A stretch of DNA of 64,000 bases from contig NZ_CP157967.1 of the NCBI RefSeq assembly GCF_040215725.1, forward strand, positions 3,256,501-3,320,500, in the 5' to 3' direction. Below the pieces are notes generated by a model. That model had not been told where the DNA came from. It worked only from the letters and a program-made list of their open reading frames with translations, and made no database searches. Origin of the DNA: Rhizobium sp. ZPR4. Its GTDB lineage: Bacteria; Pseudomonadota; Alphaproteobacteria; Rhizobiales; Rhizobiaceae. The position numbers were made by a program, and so were the translations under genes. Shown here piece by piece: positions 59,162-64,000 of the stretch (the stretch's first letter is position 1; each line of letters begins with the position of its first letter).

Positions 59162-60694
59162 ATGAGTAGGATACAAGTCCTGAAGCAGAGCAAGCGAGCA
59201 GAACGAAGGATCAGCGCGACCGTCGCAGCCCGTTTGCGCCGCTTTGTCCCCTTCCTTGCAGCCGCAATGATATTGAACAGCTGCCAGACGGTGCTGGACC
59301 AATCCTATCAGCCGAGCGTTTCCCCCTCCGCCAATCCGCAGATCGTTTCCGAGGTGCAGAAGAACGATCCGCGCGCGCAGATGGGCGCTCGCGAGCATCC
59401 GCGCATTCTTGCAAGCTATGGCGGCGAATATAAGGATGCCAAGACCGAGCGGCTCGTTGCCCGCATCGCCGGCGCCTTGACCAGCGTGTCGGAAAATCCG
59501 CAGCAGTCCTACCGCATCACCATTCTCAACTCCCCCTCGATCAACGCATTCGCGCTGCCGGGCGGCTATCTCTATGTCACGCGCGGTCTCTTGGCGCTTG
59601 CCAATGACGCTTCCGAAGTCGCTGCCGTGCTGGCACATGAAATGGCGCATGTGACAGCCAATCACGGCATCGAGCGGCAGAAGCGCGAAGAAGCCGAAGT
59701 CATCGCCAGCCGCGTCGTCGCCGAAGTCTTGTCGAGCGATCTCGCCGGCAAGCAGGCGCTTGCCCGCGGCAAGCTGCGCCTCGCCGCCTTCTCGCGTCAG
59801 CAGGAATTGCAGGCCGACGAAATCGGCATCCGAACGCTCGGCCAAGCCGGCTACGACCCTTATGCCGCTGCCCGCTTCCTGAACGCGATGGAGGACTACA
59901 GCCGCTTCATGTCGGCCAATTCCGACGTGGACCAGAGCCTGGACTTCCTTTCAAGCCATCCGAGCACGCCGCAGCGCATCGACCTTGCCAAGGCGCATGC
60001 ACGTGAATTCGGCGAGGAAGGCAAGGTCGGTGATACCGGCCGCGACTATTATCTCAACGGCATCGACGGCCTGCTCTATGGCGACAGTCCCGAGGAAGGC
60101 TATGTGCGTGGCCAGACCTTCCTGCATGGCGGCCTCGGCATCCGCTTCGACGTGCCGCCCGATTTCCGTATCGACAACAAGGTCGAAGCTGTCATGGCGA
60201 CCGGCCCCGGCGATATCGCCATCCGTTTCGATGGCGTTGCCGACACGCAGAACCAGAATCTGACGAACTATATTTCCAGCGGCTGGGTCACAGGCCTCGA
60301 TCCGTCCTCGATCAAGTCGATCACCGTCAACGGCATGCCCGCCGCTACGGCGCGCGCCTCTGCCGATCGCTGGGATTTCGATGTGACCGTGATCCGTGAT
60401 CGCACGCAGATCTTCCGCTTCCTGACGGCGGTGCCGAAAGGAAATATCGCCCAGCTCGATCAGACGGCCAATGTGCTGCGCGCGAGCTTCCGCCATATGA
60501 CGCCGGACGAAGCCGCTTCGCTGAAGCCGCTGCGTGTCCGCGTCGTCACCGTCAAGCCCGGCGATACGATCACGACACTTGCAGCCCGCATGATGGGCAC
60601 CGACCGCAAGCTCGATCTATTCAAGCTGATCAATGCCCTGCCGACCGGCGCAAATATTGCACCGGGCGACAAGGTCAAGATTATCGCGGAATAG
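59162..60694 (+). CDS. M48-family zinc metalloprotease, predicted lipoprotein
   Basis: A 510-residue peptidase. After a basic tail, a hydrophobic signal ends in LNSC (Cys35), a probable but non-ideal lipobox. The zinc motif HEMAH is clear, the third ligand Glu lies in QELQADEIG. The C-terminal end VRVVTVKPGDTITTLAARMMGTD resembles a LysM-type module. The family (BepA/YfgC-like) checks outer membrane protein assembly in the periplasm. The ATG at 59162 is preferred to a TTG at 59090, which would add 24 unlike residues. A RIME-like repeat follows at the stop. Confidence 0.82.
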   Translation: MSRIQVLKQSKRAERRISATVAARLRRFVPFLAAAMILNSCQTVLDQSYQPSVSPSANPQIVSEVQKNDPRAQMGAREHPRILASYGGEYKDAKTERLVARIAGALTSVSENPQQSYRITILNSPSINAFALPGGYLYVTRGLLALANDASEVAAVLAHEMAHVTANHGIERQKREEAEVIASRVVAEVLSSDLAGKQALARGKLRLAAFSRQQELQADEIGIRTLGQAGYDPYAAARFLNAMEDYSRFMSANSDVDQSLDFLSSHPSTPQRIDLAKAHAREFGEEGKVGDTGRDYYLNGIDGLLYGDSPEEGYVRGQTFLHGGLGIRFDVPPDFRIDNKVEAVMATGPGDIAIRFDGVADTQNQNLTNYISSGWVTGLDPSSIKSITVNGMPAATARASADRWDFDVTVIRDRTQIFRFLTAVPKGNIAQLDQTANVLRASFRHMTPDEAASLKPLRVRVVTVKPGDTITTLAARMMGTDRKLDLFKLINALPTGANIAPGDKVKIIAE

Positions 60695-60784
60695 AGCAAT
60701 TCCAGGAAAAGTGCGAAGCGGTTTTCCGTCCGGAATTGCCTAAGGGAGCGTTTTCGCAATTCAAAGAAAAGCAGAAACGCTCTA
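60693..60784. repeat. RIME-like intergenic mosaic repeat, copy C
   Basis: Begins AGAGCAATTCCAGGAAAAGTGCGAAGCGGTTTTCCG and includes GGAATTGC as in copies A and B. The second module (GGGAGCGTTTTCGCAATTCAAAGAAAAGCAGAAACGCTCTA) differs, showing the mosaic structure of these elements. The first base pair lies inside the peptidase stop codon region (TAG at 60692-60694). Confidence 0.8.
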
Positions 60785-60821
60785 GCGGCTGTTACCGTCC
60801 CCGGCTGAGAGACAGGATCTC

Positions 60822-61685
60822 TCAGGCGTAGCTTGCCATGCGTGGATCGGCATCGACCAGCGCGGAGCGAAGCTTGTCCATGGCGCGGCTTTCGATCTGA
60901 CGCACGCGCTCCTTGGAAATGCCGAGATCGGCGCCGAGTTCCTCGAGCGTTGCCCCATCTTCGACGAGACGACGCGCCCGGATGATCTTCATCTCGCGCT
61001 CGTTGAGATGCTTTAGCGCCGATGCGAGCCAGATGCGGCGGCGTTCGCCGTCGATCATGTCGGAGACCTGCTCATCGGGAAGCGGTTCGTCGCTGATCAG
61101 AAAATCGATGCGTTCGGCGCTTTCGGAATCGCCGGCTATCGAGGGCGCCTGCAGCGAGGTATCGCTGCTGGAAAGGCGCGCATCCATCGTCTGCACATCG
61201 GCGAGGCTGACGCCGAGCGTGACGGCGATTTCCTCATGGATGGACTGGACAGTGACGCTGGAATTGCTGCGGGCAAGCTTGGCGCGCAGCCGGCGCAGGT
61301 TGAAGAACAATGCCTTCTGGGCGGAACTTGTGCCGCCGCGCACGATCGACCAGTTGCGCAGGATATAGTCCTGGATCGAAGCGCGAATCCACCAGCTTGC
61401 ATAGGTAGAGAAGCGAACCTCCCGTTCCGGTTCGAAGCGGGCAGCCGCTTCAAGCAGACCGACATAACCTTCCTGCACCAGATCGCTCATCGGCAATCCG
61501 AAATTACGAAATTTTCCCGCCATGGAAATGACGAGGCGCATATGGGCGGTTGCGATCTGATTGCGGGCACCACGATCCTCGTGGTCCTTCCAGCGAATGG
61601 CGAGATCGTGCTCTTCGTCGCGATCGAGATAGGGAGCAGCCATCGCAACTTTGATCATGCGCCGATCTGCAGACATATTCGTCAT
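60822..61685 (-). CDS. rpoH: RNA polymerase sigma factor of the RpoH (sigma-32) family
   Basis: A 287-residue alternative sigma factor for heat or stress response promoters. Region 2 is SDLVQEGYVGLLEAAARFEPEREVRFSTYASWWIRASIQDYILRNW; the RpoH box QKALFFNLRRLR is intact; region 4 ends in the helix-turn-helix ELGADLGISKERVRQIESRAMDKL. Rhizobia carry two or more RpoH genes; the short length suggests the RpoH2 type, but this is not certain. The ATG at 61685 is chosen over 61691 because AGGAG lies at a proper distance. Confidence 0.9.
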   Translation of the reverse strand: MTNMSADRRMIKVAMAAPYLDRDEEHDLAIRWKDHEDRGARNQIATAHMRLVISMAGKFRNFGLPMSDLVQEGYVGLLEAAARFEPEREVRFSTYASWWIRASIQDYILRNWSIVRGGTSSAQKALFFNLRRLRAKLARSNSSVTVQSIHEEIAVTLGVSLADVQTMDARLSSSDTSLQAPSIAGDSESAERIDFLISDEPLPDEQVSDMIDGERRRIWLASALKHLNEREMKIIRARRLVEDGATLEELGADLGISKERVRQIESRAMDKLRSALVDADPRMASYA

Positions 61686-62040
61686 ATGCATCTCCTGGGT
61701 TCGGCCTCAAATCGTCTCTATGCCGCGGTCGACGAAAAGGGCAGTAAGCATCGTTTCCGAACATCGCTGTTCGGATGGAAATCAATGAATGAAATTGCAA
61801 ATTGGAAACCGATATCCGGCTCGCCGGATGATCGATGACTAGTCTAGTTCGATCTCATCGAACGGGTCTGACGATTGAAGCATCTTCAGATCGCCGGGGA
61901 GCTTCGAGTGAAAACGCATAGGCCGGTCCTCGTGAACGTCTATAAATACGGCCTTTATGGAACCCCTCTCCACAGGAGCGCACCCACACCGACCGGTAAC
62001 ACGAGGTTTAAACGCGGCAGAACGGAAAAGGTTCCAAAGA

Positions 62041-62068
62041 AAAAACCCGGCACGAAGGCCGGGTTTTT
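62041..62068 (-). terminator. Rho-independent terminator of carD
   Basis: AAAAACCCGGC (62041-62051) pairs with GCCGGGTTTTT (62058-62068) around a 6-base loop, with A/T runs on both sides, so it works for the minus-strand carD gene. The rest of the gap between the rpoH and carD genes (about 61700-62040) shows no convincing gene. Confidence 0.92.
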
Positions 62069-62092
62069 TGAAGCAATATTGGCGCCTTGGCC

Positions 62093-62665
62093 TTATGCGG
62101 CTTCGTCCTGCGAGTCGTCGTCGTCAACGACCTTGCCGCGCTTCGGACCCTTGTTCAGATTGGCCTCGACAAGACGAACGGCTTCGGTTTCCGACATCTT
62201 GTTGACGGCGGCAATTTCGCGCGCCATGCGATCGAGGGCAGCTTCGTAAAGCTGGCGTTCGGAATAGGACTGCTCTGGCTGGTTCTCGGCACGATAGAGA
62301 TCGCGAACGACCTCCGCGATCGAGATCAGATCGCCGGAATTGATTTTGGCATCGTATTCCTGCGCGCGGCGCGACCACATAGTGCGCTTCACACGGGCCT
62401 TGCCCTGCACGACCTTCAATGCACGCTCGACGAAATCCGTCTCGGAAAGCTTACGCATGCCGATGCTCATGGCCTTGGCCACCGGCACCTTCAGGCGCAT
62501 CTTGTCTTTCTCGAAGTCGATTACGAACAGCTCGAGCTTCATGCCTGCGACTTCTTGTTCTTCGATCGCAGTGATCGTACCGACACCATGGGCCGGATAA
62601 ACGATCGCTTCACCAGTCTTGAAGCCGTGGCGTGCTGCTGAAGGTTTTTTCTGCTGGGTCGTCAT
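62093..62665 (-). CDS. carD: CarD-family transcriptional regulator
   Basis: A 190-residue protein that binds RNA polymerase and DNA near promoters. The N-terminal RNA-polymerase-interacting domain (FKTGEAIVYPAHGVGTITAI) and the helical C-terminal domain (WSRRAQEYDAKINSGDLISIAEVVRDLY) are clear; it ends in an acidic tail DDDDSQDEAA. In alphaproteobacteria CarD supports stress adaptation and rRNA promoters. The ATG at 62665 (MTTQQKK) is the likely start. The 399-base gap upstream (62666-63064) holds its promoter and no visible gene. Confidence 0.92.
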   Translation of the reverse strand: MTTQQKKPSAARHGFKTGEAIVYPAHGVGTITAIEEQEVAGMKLELFVIDFEKDKMRLKVPVAKAMSIGMRKLSETDFVERALKVVQGKARVKRTMWSRRAQEYDAKINSGDLISIAEVVRDLYRAENQPEQSYSERQLYEAALDRMAREIAAVNKMSETEAVRLVEANLNKGPKRGKVVDDDDSQDEAA

Positions 62666-63064
62666 TCTTTTCAAAAACTCCCTGTTACGCGCCCCGTTAG
62701 GGCCGGGGTGCCGGGTCAGTCAGGCCCGGATGAGACGGACGTACCGTCGGGTCACTTCATCCTGGTCCAGCCAGACTTATGCAAACAGAAACCCATCCAT
62801 CGCGATCCGGGACCCGACAACACAATACGTTGATATGTCAAGGAAACCGCGTACGGATTGGTGATTTGCTTTCGTGATGGTTTTGGGCATGCGAAATGCC
62901 GCAGTGGATCAGTGTGAGGAACCTATCACAAAAATCTGAGGAAATCAATAATTTGCTGCGCGCGCGCCAAAATGGCCACGTTGACCGACCAGCGGCCCAA
63001 CGGCAATGATTCGCTTTCTGCGATATCGACTACACCTTTATCGACGGCCTGTCACGACCTTCGA

Positions 63065-63403
63065 TCAGTCGCCCGCGCCGGGGTTGGTCGAGAAATACTT
63101 CTCGAATTTACCCTGTTCGCCGTCCATTTCCTTGGCTTCCGGCATCGGGTCGCGCTTGACCGTGATGTTCGGCCAGATGGCGGCATATTCCGCATTGACC
63201 TTCAGCCACTTGTCGAGACCCGGCTCCGTATCGGGCTTGATCGCCTCGGCAGGACATTCCGGCTCGCAGACACCGCAATCGATGCATTCGTCGGGATGGA
63301 TGACAAGGAAGTTCTCGCCTTCGTAGAAGCAGTCGACGGGGCAGACTTCCACGCAGTCGGTGTATTTGCAGCGGATGCAATTGTCGGTCACGACATATGT
63401 CAT
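63065..63403 (-). CDS. fdxA: Seven-iron ferredoxin FdxA
   Basis: A 112-residue ferredoxin. The first cluster motif is [17 protein letters not shown] (3Fe-4S plus 4Fe-4S type) and the second [12 protein letters not shown]. The ATG at 63403 (MTYVVTDNC) follows GGAGTG and gives the standard N-terminus; longer starts do not. It carries electrons in the cytoplasm, partner unknown. It lies downstream of the hslR-like gene on the same strand. Confidence 0.95.
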   Translation of the reverse strand: MTYVVTDNCIRCKYTDCVEVCPVDCFYEGENFLVIHPDECIDCGVCEPECPAEAIKPDTEPGLDKWLKVNAEYAAIWPNITVKRDPMPEAKEMDGEQGKFEKYFSTNPGAGD

Positions 63404-63610
63404 GAAGCACTCCAGGAATGTCTCTAGCTTTCCGCGGATGCGCAACCTGGAACGTCGCACCTTTCCACGGAGCCGAACGGACAGACGAATGCGCCACGCA
63501 CAAACGCGCCGTCCGGCTGTTTACCGGCGGGTTGATCGTGAGGTATCGACTTTGTCAGCCAATTTCAAGGACAAACAATCTTGAAAACCGCCTGCAGCAG
63601 GCAGAGTTTT

Positions 63611-64000
63611 CTAATCCTTGTCGGAGGTGAGCCGATCGATTGCGCGCCGATCCCTTTTCGTGGGTCTGCCGCTGCCCGGCGTCCGTAACGCCTGCTCGAA
63701 TGGGGTGAGGCGTTTTGTCTCATCCGGCGGCGGCGTCAGATCTTCGTAAAGCAGCCTGGCTTCCTCGAATGGGCCTCTGCGATCGCCGGATGCGCGTACG
63801 ATCAGTATGACATCCCGCCGCTCCAGCGAGAGTTCGATGCGGTCGCCGGCCTTGATGCCATGGCTCGGCTGTACGACCCGCTCGCCATTCACCCGTACGC
63901 TGCCGTTCTGCACATAGAGCTGCGCCAACGAGCGGGATTTCACCATACGGGCAAAGAACAGCCACTTATCGATGCGCTGGCGCGAACCGGAAAATGGCTG
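63611..64000 (-). CDS. hslR: S4-domain RNA-binding protein (HslR-like), 5' end outside window
   Basis: At least 129 residues; the frame is open to the window edge, so the N-terminus is missing. The S4 RNA-binding domain is RIDKWLFFARMVKSRSLAQLYV...SVRVNGERV, as in heat shock protein 15, which binds free 50S subunits with stranded peptidyl-tRNA. The tail has a basic patch (TKRDRRAIDRL). It is followed after about 200 bases by fdxA on the same strand. Confidence 0.88.
   Translation of the reverse strand, partial: QPFSGSRQRIDKWLFFARMVKSRSLAQLYVQNGSVRVNGERVVQPSHGIKAGDRIELSLERRDVILIVRASGDRRGPFEEARLLYEDLTPPPDETKRLTPFEQALRTPGSGRPTKRDRRAIDRLTSDKD

Overview
The window looks like the chromosome (or a chromid-like replicon) of a fast-growing rhizobium, genus Rhizobium or a close relative in the Rhizobiaceae. 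The evidence is GC-rich coding sequence with alphaproteobacterial gene sets: a glycerol-type ABC operon with a DUF2160 protein, a SAM-II riboswitch before metA, a CarD regulator, an RpoH-type sigma factor, FdxA, and the EF-P/EpmA/EpmB set. Three RIME-like intergenic mosaic repeats support this. No tRNA, rRNA, CRISPR array, transposase or prophage gene was seen.

Layout. 0-7 kb: the end of a ThuA-like gene, then a six-gene glycerol-type ABC transporter operon (glpSTPQUV-like). 7.3-8.2 kb: a periplasmic HAD phosphatase. 8.4-25.2 kb: a carbohydrate catabolic island in two regulatory blocks. The first is a LacI-linked block (orphan substrate-binding protein; DUF2264 protein and D-2-hydroxyacid dehydrogenase). 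The second is a TetR-linked block (complete ABC importer, three Gfo/Idh oxidoreductases, one enolase-superfamily protein); near-identical 18-bp palindromes stand before both of its operons. 25.3-31.2 kb: a GH2 glycosidase followed, reading leftward, by a five-gene-long run with DUF1839, an amino acid:[carrier protein] ligase-like class II synthetase paralogue, an acyl-CoA dehydrogenase-like flavoprotein and a small carrier protein. 31.5-34.4 kb: epmB-epmA and, divergently, efp. 34.5-40.1 kb: an ABCD/BacA-related exporter whose nucleotide-binding domain has lost its catalytic motifs, a MoxR ATPase, a Nudix enzyme, a SAM-II-controlled metA, and a VWA protein. 40.2-45.7 kb: a secreted hypothetical protein, galM and an amino-sugar operon (GntR, SIS deaminase, NagA, SIS isomerase). 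45.8-50.2 kb: an RND efflux pair. 50.5-58.9 kb: an ABC-F protein, thiamine pyrophosphokinase, a MarR/MFS divergent pair and a TPP-riboswitch-controlled thiBPQ operon. 59-64 kb: an M48 peptidase, RpoH, CarD, FdxA and the start of an HslR-like S4 protein.

The most unusual system is the carrier protein cluster at 27.8-31.2 kb. It contains a tRNA-synthetase catalytic core without a tRNA-binding domain, a phosphopantetheine carrier, a flavoprotein dehydrogenase and a DUF1839 protein. It matches the set known from Bradyrhizobium and Agrobacterium in which a class II synthetase homologue loads an amino acid onto a carrier protein, but whose end product I do not know to be established. It lies next to epmA, a second synthetase paralogue that also acts on a protein rather than on tRNA.

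Regulation visible in the sequence includes two riboswitches (SAM-II at about 37.86 kb, with an intrinsic terminator; TPP at about 55.34 kb), predicted operators for LacI, TetR, GntR and MarR regulators, and several strong intrinsic terminators.
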